In this document: piece after piece, positions 1 to 6,650 of the stretch
How the letters are laid out: each line of letters begins with the position of its first letter
How positions within the stretch are numbered: the stretch's first letter is position 1
NCBI GenBank assembly: GCA_030152265.1
Contig: JASLHQ010000013.1
Coordinates: 1 to 11,352, forward strand
Direction: 5' to 3'
DNA: 11,352 nt
Source: Savagea sp.
GTDB taxonomy: Bacteria; Bacillota; Bacilli; Bacillales_A; Planococcaceae
Notes under the pieces: model-generated
Seen by the model: the letters and a program-made list of their open reading frames with translations, nothing else
Told to the model about the DNA's origin: nothing
Database searches by the model: none
Made by a program: the position numbers and the translations under genes

Positions 1-9
1 AAAGTGATA

Positions 10-957
10 CTAATTTGAATGAATGATGATTGTTTCGTATTGTTCTTGCAATTGGAGCAGTCGCTCGTCTGCGAGTCGTTTTTGTTTGACGAGTTCCGCT
101 TGCATTTTTTTCACTTGTTGATACGGTTTTTGCAACGTTTCCGTATGTTCTTGAATTTTTTGATGGACGAGAAAATCGAAAATGAAACCGTCGAAGAAAA
201 AGTCAGCAAAGCTGAGCGCGAAAGAAGGGACAATTTTCATTTCTTGCTCGATTATTTTTTGCACGTCTTGTAATTCGATTTCATAATCGCGTAACGCGCG
301 ACGTAAAGGCAACGTTTCATTTTCCGCTGCTTGCATTTCCGAATGTTTGAGTGCTGTGGAGATGATTCCACCACCGAACATGTCGAGCATCGAATAACCT
401 GACGCGTTGTCTAAGCTTTTAAACATTTTGTCGAAGACGTGAAGTACGTGCACACCGGCTGCATGCGCTTCTTGAATTTGTTCGATGAGGTGGTGTAATT
501 CTTCTCGTTGTAGACGAATCGATTGTGCGTGTTCATAAGCTTCTCGATCTGTCGTCATCATGGATAAAGCTTTCGCTTCTAGCCACGTTTTGTAGCGCTC
601 GTCGAGATCGCCTATGTGAGCAATTCGTTTTGTGACAGCGTCATATTGCTCTTCGCACTTTTGAAGTTGATGTTCCGCTTCTTTCAGTCGTTGTTCTGCC
701 TCGAACGCTTCGGATAGTTCTTTATCGATGACGGTATCCCATGAACCGATTTTTTGTTTCACGAATTTTTTTAATGAAAATCGTTGTAATGCTTCGACAT
801 CGCGATGTTCTTTTTCGTGTTCACGTTGGAGTACTTTGACTTCTTTTTTATATTGGTCGCATCGTTTTGCTAAAGCGGTTTGCTCTCTTTGCAGTTGACT
901 CATTTCGAGTCGTTCTGTTTGGATATGTTCATATTGTTGTTGCAGTGATGTTCGCAT
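10..957 (-). CDS. Coiled-coil protein of unknown function
   Basis: A complete 315-residue soluble protein that I cannot assign to a named family. Residues 1-60 and 80-165 are rich in Gln, Glu, Lys and Leu and look like long amphipathic helices forming coiled coils; residues 265-310 form a third such segment. Between them lies a glycine-rich centre near 192-210 (DMFGGG followed by KHS) and an aromatic patch at 253-262 (FFFDG, FDF). That GGG...KHS pattern preceding a D/F-rich patch resembles uncharacterised coiled-coil proteins of Firmicutes, from memory only. No signal peptide or transmembrane helix is visible. The ATG at 957 is preceded by a GAGGTGAG ribosome binding site three bases away, so the start is well supported although the spacing is short. 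It is transcribed divergently from the helicase gene. A scaffolding or stress-related role would be speculation. Confidence 0.8.
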   Translation of the reverse strand: MRTSLQQQYEHIQTERLEMSQLQREQTALAKRCDQYKKEVKVLQREHEKEHRDVEALQRFSLKKFVKQKIGSWDTVIDKELSEAFEAEQRLKEAEHQLQKCEEQYDAVTKRIAHIGDLDERYKTWLEAKALSMMTTDREAYEHAQSIRLQREELHHLIEQIQEAHAAGVHVLHVFDKMFKSLDNASGYSMLDMFGGGIISTALKHSEMQAAENETLPLRRALRDYEIELQDVQKIIEQEMKIVPSFALSFADFFFDGFIFDFLVHQKIQEHTETLQKPYQQVKKMQAELVKQKRLADERLLQLQEQYETIIIHSN

Positions 958-970
958 CTTCTCACCTCAC

Positions 971-998
971 TTGTTATGATACATATACGGAACATGAT
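971..998 (+). promoter_or_regulatory. Weak candidate sigma-A promoter for the helicase gene
   Basis: TTGTTA (971-976), a 16-base spacer and CATGAT (993-998) lie in the 71-base divergent gap upstream of the helicase. Each hexamer matches the sigma-A consensus at four of six positions, so this is only a tentative call. The opposite strand offers TATCAT (976-981) as a possible -10 for the coiled-coil gene, without a convincing -35. The two promoters would then overlap. Confidence 0.25.
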
Positions 999-1028
999 GG
1001 AGAAAGGTTTCAAAAAGGGTGACGATGA

Positions 1029-3176
1029 GTGAATACATTTTTACAACGAGTAGAAGAACGGACGGGCGTTCTTTTTAATGAGGAACAAATGGCAGCCATT
1101 CAACATGAAGAAGGCCCAGCGCTCGTCTTAGCATGTCCAGGGTCGGGCAAAACGACGACGATGATTACGCGACTTGCACGACTAATAGAAGAGCGTCATG
1201 TCGCGCCGCAACGATTGCTTGCCATTTCTTTTAGTAAGGCTGCGGCACTCGCATTAGGGGAGAAGTTTACGCAATTTTTCCCGCACTTACCAAAACCGCA
1301 ATTTGCGACGATTCATCGTTTAGCTTTTCATATTACGCGCCATTATTTTGCGAAATATCAAATAGCGTATCAATTGATCGAAAGCAATCAAGCGCCGATT
1401 ACGAAACAACAATTGCTGAAAAAAAGTTATGAAATGGTCATGCGTCTATCGGCGACAGACGATGTCGTACAAGAATTAGAGACGCATATTACGTTATTGA
1501 AAAATAAAATGGTGCCGGTTGAGCGGTGGAAAGAAGTAGAAGGTCCATTTGAACGAGCAGGAGATATCGCTTATCAGTACGAGCAGTTGAAACGGCAATC
1601 AAGCCCGCGTTTGATCGATTTTGATGACATGTTAGAAATCGGAGAGCAAGCGTTACGAGAAGATGCGCAAATACGGCAGCACTACGCCTCACTTTATGAC
1701 TTTATCGCGACAGATGAAAGTCAAGATACGTCGCTCGTCCAATTTAAATTAATTGAACATTTACTCGTTCATCATCAAAATTTATTCGTCGTAGCGGATG
1801 ATGATCAGTCGATTTACATGTGGCGAGGGGCGAGCCCGACGTATTTATTACAATTTGAGCGTCATTATCCGAACGCATCATTTTATCATTTGCAATACAA
1901 TTATCGCTCCGCTACGTCGATTATTGAACGAGCGAATCGTTTAATTCAACATAATCAAAAACGGTATGAAAAAGAGATGAATGCCGTGCGAGAGACGGCA
2001 GGAGACATTCGTGTCATCGCCTACGAAACGGAAACATTCCAAACGAATGCGATTGTCGACCAACTCGTAGAAGTTGAAAACTTTGATGCGTATGCGATTT
2101 TATTCCGAAACAATAAATCCGCGATTCCTTACATTATGGAATTGCATAAACGAGGTATCCCTTTCCAATTGAAAGATGAACAAGGATTTTTCTTTAATCA
2201 TTGGATTGTGAAAGATTTGTTTCATTTTTTCGCATTGAGTGAAGATCGGACGAATGTGGAAGCGTTCGGGAAAATCGCATTTAAATTGCAGCTTTATTTA
2301 TCGCGCGTCATGTTGAACAATTTAAAAGGACGGACCGTTCCACACTCCGTGTTTGATACTTTTATTGAAGTGAATGATTTACGTGCGAACCAAAAAGAAA
2401 GCTTGCAAATGATCGATGAGACGCTCGACGAATTTCCGAAAATGACGATTGCTGAATGCATTCGTACGATTCGTCAAACGTTTCGTTATGAAGAAGCGAT
2501 CGTTCAACGAGCGGAGAAGTTCGGTTATCGTTTAGAAACGATGATGCAAATTTTAGATGAGATGGAACAACTCGGCGAATCGTGTCAAACGGTAGAACAG
2601 TTTCGAGACAAAATCGATGAATTGCAACGAGCCGTCAAAGAAGCGAAGCATAAAGGAAACACACCACGCGTCACATTATCGACCATCCATTCTGCAAAAG
2701 GATTAGAGTGGGATACCGTCTTTTTAATCGATGCGTCGGATGGCATTTTACCTTCTGAACGCGATGTGGAAGATGCTGAAATGTTAGAAGAAGCGAGACG
2801 ACTTTTCTATGTCGGAATGACGCGTGCGAAAAATACATGTTTGATTTCATATCCGAAACGAACGGAAGACCGTGAACGTGCACGCAGCAGTTTTTTAGAA
2901 GAATGTTTCGATTTTGAAGACGCGACAAAACGTCGTGTCATCACATCGCCACGACCGAAAGTTGCGAAGCGAAAAGCACGACCTCAAGTGAATGAACATG
3001 GCATGACGAAGCTTGAGCAATTCGCTGTCCAAAAGCGAGTGGAACATCGTGTATTTGGTGAAGGTGTCATCGTTGAATTGACAGCGCGTGATGTGACAAT
3101 ACGATTTGAAAAAGAGACGAAACAATTCGACTTGCAAACAGTCATGACGTACGGATTTTTAACCGAACGTGAATAA
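1029..3176 (+). CDS. UvrD/PcrA-superfamily (SF1A) ATP-dependent DNA helicase
   Basis: A 715-residue superfamily 1A helicase, expected to translocate 3' to 5' on single-stranded DNA in repair, recombination or clearing of replication conflicts. All core motifs are present: Q-motif FNEEQ (16-20), Walker A CPGSGKTTT (36-44), DESQD Walker B (229-233), motif III ADDDQSIYMWRG (256-267), motif IV NYRS (291-294), motif V STIHSAKGLEW (about 551-561) and motif VI RRLFYVGMTRAK (about 590-601). The last 50 residues (VEHRVFGEGVIVEL onward) resemble the Tudor-like C-terminal module of PcrA, which contacts RNA polymerase. It is probably not PcrA itself, because a pcrA-pcrB-ligA context is absent; a YjcD-type paralogue is my best guess. 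The start is GTG at 1029, with AAGGGTGA (1015-1022) as ribosome binding site. An ATG at 1025 is out of frame. No terminator follows; the next promoter begins five bases after the stop. Confidence 0.9.
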   Translation: MNTFLQRVEERTGVLFNEEQMAAIQHEEGPALVLACPGSGKTTTMITRLARLIEERHVAPQRLLAISFSKAAALALGEKFTQFFPHLPKPQFATIHRLAFHITRHYFAKYQIAYQLIESNQAPITKQQLLKKSYEMVMRLSATDDVVQELETHITLLKNKMVPVERWKEVEGPFERAGDIAYQYEQLKRQSSPRLIDFDDMLEIGEQALREDAQIRQHYASLYDFIATDESQDTSLVQFKLIEHLLVHHQNLFVVADDDQSIYMWRGASPTYLLQFERHYPNASFYHLQYNYRSATSIIERANRLIQHNQKRYEKEMNAVRETAGDIRVIAYETETFQTNAIVDQLVEVENFDAYAILFRNNKSAIPYIMELHKRGIPFQLKDEQGFFFNHWIVKDLFHFFALSEDRTNVEAFGKIAFKLQLYLSRVMLNNLKGRTVPHSVFDTFIEVNDLRANQKESLQMIDETLDEFPKMTIAECIRTIRQTFRYEEAIVQRAEKFGYRLETMMQILDEMEQLGESCQTVEQFRDKIDELQRAVKEAKHKGNTPRVTLSTIHSAKGLEWDTVFLIDASDGILPSERDVEDAEMLEEARRLFYVGMTRAKNTCLISYPKRTEDRERARSSFLEECFDFEDATKRRVITSPRPKVAKRKARPQVNEHGMTKLEQFAVQKRVEHRVFGEGVIVELTARDVTIRFEKETKQFDLQTVMTYGFLTERE

Positions 3177-3180
3177 ACTA

Positions 3181-3209
3181 TTGACAAAATCGACTTACGT
3201 CCTTAACAT
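3181..3209 (+). promoter_or_regulatory. Sigma-A promoter of the T-box/nhaC-type operon
   Basis: A perfect -35 TTGACA (3181-3186), a 17-base spacer and -10 TAACAT (3204-3209) lie directly after the helicase stop codon. Transcription should begin near 3216, at the 5' end of the T-box leader. Confidence 0.75.
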
Positions 3210-3215
3210 ATTTAC

Positions 3216-3431
3216 TATTACAAGAAAATGAACGAAATTACGCAAATTGAAGTAGGATGACAAGATGCAGCATGTAGAGACTGAACGGACGGTGAAAGTT
3301 CAGGCGGTTGTCAGACGAATTACGTTTTGCATAAATAGTAATTTCACAATTCGAGCGGGCTTTACAGTCAAGCAGGGTGGTAACGCGGAGCACACTTCGT
3401 CCCTAATTTAGGGATAGAGTGTGCTCTTTAT
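3216..3431 (+). promoter_or_regulatory. T-box riboswitch (probable tyrosine UAC specifier)
   Basis: A tRNA-sensing leader that lets transcription continue when the matching tRNA is uncharged. The T-box core AGGGTGGTAACGCGG lies at 3374-3388. The antiterminator pairs AGGG (3374-3377) with CCCT (3401-3404) and ACG (3383-3385) with CGT (3398-3400), leaving the TGGT bulge that base-pairs with a tRNA ending ACCA, so the discriminator base should be A. Stem I is compact: GCAAA (3242-3246) with TTTGC (3326-3330), TGACAA (3258-3263) with TTGTCA (3308-3313), and CTGAAC (3281-3286) with GTTCAG (3298-3303), capped by a loop holding GGTGAAA. An AGTA motif (3251-3254) sits opposite the specifier region GAATTACG (3317-3324). 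UAC (Tyr) at 3321-3323, followed by a purine, is the best specifier; UUA (Leu) at 3320-3322 is the main alternative. A small stem III pairs GCTT (3359-3362) with AAGC (3370-3373). Confidence 0.93.
3388..3431 (+). terminator. T-box-controlled intrinsic terminator
   Basis: GAGCACACT (3388-3396) pairs with AGTGTGCTC (3418-3426), and TCCCTA (3400-3405) with TAGGGA (3409-3414), followed by TTTATATTT. The 5' arm begins at the last base of the T-box core and the inner arm contains the CCCT used by the antiterminator, so the two folds exclude each other. Confidence 0.92.
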
Positions 3432-3449
3432 ATTTGGAGGGAATTGGAA

Positions 3450-4829
3450 ATGTTACAAATGAAAAAATTAGTTACCCCGAAAACGGGAGAAGCTGTTTTC
3501 GTACTGCTTTTAACGCTTAGTTTACTGAGCATATTTATTATCGGACTCGGTGTCGCACCGCACATTCCGTTATTGTTAGCTCTTTTTGTGTTGATCGGAT
3601 ACGGTTTGTTAAAAGGTGTGAAGTACCGTGATCTAGAAGCGGGTATGGTCGAAGGGACGAGTTCGAGTTTAGGTGCTGTTTATTTATTTTTTATGATTGG
3701 AATTTTAACGAGTAGTTGGATGGTCGGCGGAACGATTCCGACGTTAATGATGACGAGCTTTGAACTCGTTACGCCGCAATTTTTCTTTATGACGATCTTT
3801 ATCGTGACAGGAATTGTCGGCATTTCCATCGGTAGTTCATTGACGACTGTTGCGACGATTGGCGTTGCGTTCTTCTCGATGGCAGCAGCGCTCGACCTTT
3901 CGTTACCGATGGCAGCAGGTGCGATTGTGAGCGGTGCGTTTTTCGGTGATAAAATGTCTCCTCTTTCAGATACGACGACGATCGCTTCGAAAACGGTCGG
4001 TGTCGATTTGTTCGAACATATTCGAAATATGGGATGGACGACGATTCCTGCTTTTCTCATTAGCGCCGTATTGTTTGCGATTTTGACGCCATCTGTCGGC
4101 GAATTAAATTTAGCGCAATTAGAAGAATATAAACAAAATATTTTAGCGACAGGACTCGTTCACGGGTATAGTTGGATTCCGATTATCGTCTTGTTCATCT
4201 GTACATTTTTACGCGTTCCTGCTGTATTAACATTGTTCATCAGTTCAGCGACAGCGCTCGTCTTATCGCGTTTCCATTCTTCGTACACAGTCGGAGAATA
4301 TGTCGATATTTTATTCGGAGGATTCGAAACGAATACTGGGCATGAAGCGATCGATGCTTTACTTTCAAAAGCGGACGGCTTAATGGGCATGATGTTTACG
4401 ATTTCACTCGTATTGCTCGCATTAAGCATGGGTGGTCTACTGTTTAAACTCGGCATCATTCAAGCGATTTTAGAACCGTTTGCGCATCGTTTAAAAACAA
4501 AAGCGTCTGTCATCGTCGGCGCAGCATGTACAGCGATCGGTGTGAACTTAGCGATCGGAGAACAATATTTATCCATTTTACTGACGGGTCAATCGTTCGC
4601 ACCTCATTTTGAGAAAAATGGCTTAGCGATGAAAAATTTAAGTCGGGTCATGGAAGATGCAGGAACGGTCATTAACCCACTCGTTCCGTGGGGCGTTTGT
4701 GGTATTTTCATTTCGACGACGCTCGGTATTCCAGTCATCAGTTACATTCCATTTGCGTTTTTCTGTTTATTATCGCCGATTTTAACGATTATTTTTGGAT
4801 TGACAGGAAAAACATTAACGAAAGCATAG
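3450..4829 (+). CDS. NhaC-family transporter, T-box regulated; candidate amino-acid (tyrosine) importer
   Basis: A polytopic membrane protein of 459 residues with about 11-12 hydrophobic segments. NhaC-family hallmarks are visible: GISIGSSLTTVATIG (about 124-138), GAFFGDKMSPLSDTT (about 162-176) and, near residue 400, EDAGTVINPLVPWG. The family includes Na+/H+ antiporters and the malate-lactate antiporter MleN. Control by a T-box argues instead for an amino-acid substrate. My recollection is that comparative genomics has proposed tyrosine transport for NhaC-like proteins (YheL type) under tyrosine T-boxes; the apparent UAC specifier here fits this. The start chosen is ATG at 3450, eight to nine bases after GGAGGG (3436-3441). 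An in-frame TTG at 3444 lies too close to that site. The stop codon overlaps the ribosome binding site of the next gene, so the two are probably translated together. Family is secure; substrate is inferred. Confidence 0.85.
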   Translation: MLQMKKLVTPKTGEAVFVLLLTLSLLSIFIIGLGVAPHIPLLLALFVLIGYGLLKGVKYRDLEAGMVEGTSSSLGAVYLFFMIGILTSSWMVGGTIPTLMMTSFELVTPQFFFMTIFIVTGIVGISIGSSLTTVATIGVAFFSMAAALDLSLPMAAGAIVSGAFFGDKMSPLSDTTTIASKTVGVDLFEHIRNMGWTTIPAFLISAVLFAILTPSVGELNLAQLEEYKQNILATGLVHGYSWIPIIVLFICTFLRVPAVLTLFISSATALVLSRFHSSYTVGEYVDILFGGFETNTGHEAIDALLSKADGLMGMMFTISLVLLALSMGGLLFKLGIIQAILEPFAHRLKTKASVIVGAACTAIGVNLAIGEQYLSILLTGQSFAPHFEKNGLAMKNLSRVMEDAGTVINPLVPWGVCGIFISTTLGIPVISYIPFAFFCLLSPILTIIFGLTGKTLTKA

Positions 4830-4839
4830 GAGAGATACA

Positions 4840-5298
4840 ATGATTCTCGTGAGCAGTTGTTTAGCAGGTAACAAAGTGCGTTATGATGGAGGGCATTGTT
4901 TGCAAGAAGTGATTGAAACACTCGTCCGAGAAGGAAAAGCAGTGACCGTTTGTCCAGAAGTGATGGGCGGTATGTCGACACCTCGCGAACCTTCAGAAAT
5001 CGTAGGAGGAGACGGATTCGATGTGTTAGACGGACGCGCGCGTGTCGTATCGATTTCAGGAGAGGACGTGACGGAAGCTTTTTTAAAAGGGGCAAATGAA
5101 GCGTTACAAGTCGCCAGAAAATATAGTGCGACGACGATCGTCTTAAAAGAAGAAAGCCCTTCTTGTGGCAGTTCGCTCATTTATGACGGCACGTTTACAG
5201 GCATGAAAGTAAGTGGTCACGGTGTAACGGCAGCCCTTTTCAAACGAGAAGGCTATAATGTGTACAATGAAAAACAATGGTTAAAACAATGGGAATGA
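4840..5298 (+). CDS. DUF523 protein, TudS-type thiouracil/thiouridine desulfidase candidate
   Basis: A 152-residue cytosolic protein covering a full DUF523 domain. Three conserved cysteines are in place: C7 in SSCLAG, C38 in VCPE and C109 in SPSCG. In characterised DUF523 members (TudS/RudS), three cysteines hold a [4Fe-4S] cluster that removes sulphur from 2-thiouracil or tRNA thiouridine. Other family blocks are RYDGG (14-18), GGMSTPREPSEI (43-54), LKEESPSCGSS (102-112) and the GHGVTAALF stretch near the C-terminus. C20 is an additional cysteine, not obviously conserved. The ATG lies ten bases after the transporter stop, with AGGAGAG overlapping that stop, so it is the second gene of the T-box operon. 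The family assignment is firm; the desulfidase activity is transferred from homologues. A link between thio-nucleoside removal and amino-acid transport is not known to me. Confidence 0.88.
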   Translation: MILVSSCLAGNKVRYDGGHCLQEVIETLVREGKAVTVCPEVMGGMSTPREPSEIVGGDGFDVLDGRARVVSISGEDVTEAFLKGANEALQVARKYSATTIVLKEESPSCGSSLIYDGTFTGMKVSGHGVTAALFKREGYNVYNEKQWLKQWE

Positions 5299-5300
5299 AG

Positions 5301-5345
5301 AGTGTTGGAAACTGATGGAGTCATTCAGTTTCCAACGCTTTTTTT
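5301..5345 (+). terminator. Intrinsic terminator of the T-box operon
   Basis: AGTGTTGGAAACTGA (5301-5315) pairs with TCAGTTTCCAACGCT (5325-5339; one G-T pair), followed by a run of T. The loop is TGGAGTCAT. On the other strand the hairpin is not followed by a T run, so it probably acts only rightward, although it lies just beyond the stop of the convergent gene ending at 5351. Confidence 0.9.
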
Positions 5346-5350
5346 ATTTC

Positions 5351-6037
5351 TTATTCTAACGGGACACAATGTTCTTCTGTCGTGTTATAGCGTTGGATGT
5401 GTAATCCTTCCGCAATAGACCATTCCGCTAATAAAACGGTATGCAGTGCGCCGACTTCACCTAATAGCCAAGCGTCCGAAAGTCCGAGTTGTTGTAATGT
5501 GGATTGGTGGATTTCGCCTTCGCTAATGAGTAAATAACTTAAATGAGGTTGTGTGACACTAATGTTCAGTTGAGCGTTTGTCGGAGGTTCTAAGTGCGCA
5601 TACTTTTGTACGCTAAATGTGCCGTCTGGTTCTAAAAATAAATGATACACCTCTTTCAAGGAAAAAATACCTTGTGTTCTTAAAATAGAACGTAATTGTT
5701 CCATTTCAAGCTTTTGTTTGCGACATGTTTCAGCGAGAATCGTCCCTTTGTAAATTAAGCAAATCGGTACACCTTTCACAATTTTGCGCAAGCGATCGGA
5801 GCGGTAAACGAGCGTTTCAAAAAGATAAGATAGAGCAACCCATATTGCGAGCGCGACAGCCATTTGCCAAATCGGTATTTGCTCATCGTAGACGGACTCT
5901 TCAACAATGCCTCCGAAAACCATAAAATAGACGATGTCGCTCGGTGTTAATTGCGCTAAATGTTTCTTTCCGAGTAAACGAATAAAAAACAATAACAATA
6001 AAAAGCCGACGATTAATTTACTAGTGATGAGTATCAT
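5351..6037 (-). CDS. DUF421 (YetF-like) membrane protein
   Basis: A 228-residue protein of the DUF421 family. It has an N-terminal membrane part with hydrophobic segments at about 4-22, 33-46 and 57-76, then a cytosolic domain. The family motif is seen as RLLGKKHLAQLTPSDIV (20-36), matching the usual R-x-x-G-K-R...Q-L-T-x-x-D signature. The cytosolic half holds the typical LRTQGIFSLKEVYH (119-132) and LEPDGTFSV (135-143) segments. The last 80 or so residues (LLISEGEIHQS onward) may be a second copy of the cytosolic unit, as in longer YetF-type proteins. The biochemical role of the family is not established to my knowledge; YetF-like proteins are common in Bacillales. The start at 6037 is supported by TAGGTGAT six to seven bases upstream. 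It is a single-gene unit on this strand, separated from the upstream minus-strand gene by a strong terminator. Confidence 0.85.
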   Translation of the reverse strand: MILITSKLIVGFLLLLFFIRLLGKKHLAQLTPSDIVYFMVFGGIVEESVYDEQIPIWQMAVALAIWVALSYLFETLVYRSDRLRKIVKGVPICLIYKGTILAETCRKQKLEMEQLRSILRTQGIFSLKEVYHLFLEPDGTFSVQKYAHLEPPTNAQLNISVTQPHLSYLLISEGEIHQSTLQQLGLSDAWLLGEVGALHTVLLAEWSIAEGLHIQRYNTTEEHCVPLE

Positions 6038-6082
6038 GCAATCACCTACTTTTTAAGACAACATACCCTGTCATGAGCAAGA

Positions 6083-6116
6083 AAAAACGTCAACTCTTCA
6101 TCGAGCTGACGTTTTT
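6083..6116 (-). terminator. Intrinsic terminator of the DUF2157 operon
   Basis: AAAAACGTCA and TGACGTTTTT form the outer stem, with CTC pairing to GAG inside and a TTCATC loop. Read on the minus strand the stem is followed by TTTTTTC and lies immediately after the stop codon at 6120-6122. It separates this operon from the DUF421 gene. Confidence 0.85.
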
Positions 6117-6119
6117 AAA

Positions 6120-6650
6120 TTATCGCTTCTTCAATTGTGTGACGAGTGCATGTCCGTTATTGTAGCGCAATGTTGCCGTCCAACGATATTCATAATCGAT
6201 CAACGGCTCATTCGGTTCGTACACGTCCGCATGACGAATCGCTTGTCCGACATTGAGTGTAATCGGATACGTTAAACGTTTCAAATCGCGATCACCGTAA
6301 TTGTACAAGTAGAGGGATCCTTCCAAAAAGATGCGTTCATCTGGTTTCGTAAGTTGAACGTGTCGCAATGTAAGTTCACCGTTCAATTCATCGAAGATCG
6401 CGTACACTTTTGTTTGATAAGCATCGTCGTTTTCAATGCTTTGTTGCATCGTTTCATCCAATTGGTCAAAAGACGCTTCGACTGGAATCGTAATCGTTGG
6501 ATTTTCATCGCCATTTTGATAGGAAATGGCAGGAATCGTAAATGTCTCTTTCGACTGCAAAATTTGCCATAGTGGAAAGGCGACGACGAGTAGACATACG
6601 ACTGAAAGTCCGACAGTGATCAACCATTCTGAAACCGTTAATTTACGCAT
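6120..6650 (-). CDS. Membrane-anchored protein, diverged GDYXXLXY-like, partner of the DUF2157 protein
   Basis: A 176-residue protein with one N-terminal transmembrane helix (about 8-31) and an extracytoplasmic domain. I chose ATG at 6650 because GAGGGA lies seven bases upstream and the ATG overlaps the end of the preceding gene by eight bases (ATGCGTAA), a typical coupled arrangement. Starts further upstream lack support. In many bacteria DUF2157 proteins are encoded beside GDYXXLXY proteins. Here the second half of the extracytoplasmic domain resembles that family: VYAIFDELNGELTL followed by KPDERIFLEG, and a C-terminal GHALVTQL. The name-giving GDYxxLxY motif itself is not found upstream, where residues 37-75 are instead Glu, Asp and Gln rich. 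The closest string, GSLYLYNY, is at best a remnant. Family assignment is therefore tentative and rests partly on context. Function unknown. Confidence 0.7.
   Translation of the reverse strand: MRKLTVSEWLITVGLSVVCLLVVAFPLWQILQSKETFTIPAISYQNGDENPTITIPVEASFDQLDETMQQSIENDDAYQTKVYAIFDELNGELTLRHVQLTKPDERIFLEGSLYLYNYGDRDLKRLTYPITLNVGQAIRHADVYEPNEPLIDYEYRWTATLRYNNGHALVTQLKKR

Noticed and set aside
3232..3324. Near-direct repeat ACGAAATTACG (3232-3242) and ACGAATTACG (3315-3324)
   Set aside because: Both copies fall within T-box stem I, where the first flanks the base helix and the second contains the specifier; a short chance similarity is sufficient explanation.
3444..3449. TTG start two codons upstream for the NhaC-family gene
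   Set aside because: It lies only two to three bases after the GGAGGG ribosome binding site; ATG 3450 has normal spacing.
3680..4060. Long open frame antisense to the NhaC-family gene
   Set aside because: It lies wholly inside a well-supported gene, lacks a ribosome binding site, and its composition is a shadow of hydrophobic codons. The other long antisense frames in the window fail in the same way.
5301..5345. Bidirectional terminator serving the convergent DUF421 gene
   Set aside because: On the minus strand the hairpin is followed by CTCTTCATTCC, not a T run, so leftward termination is not supported.
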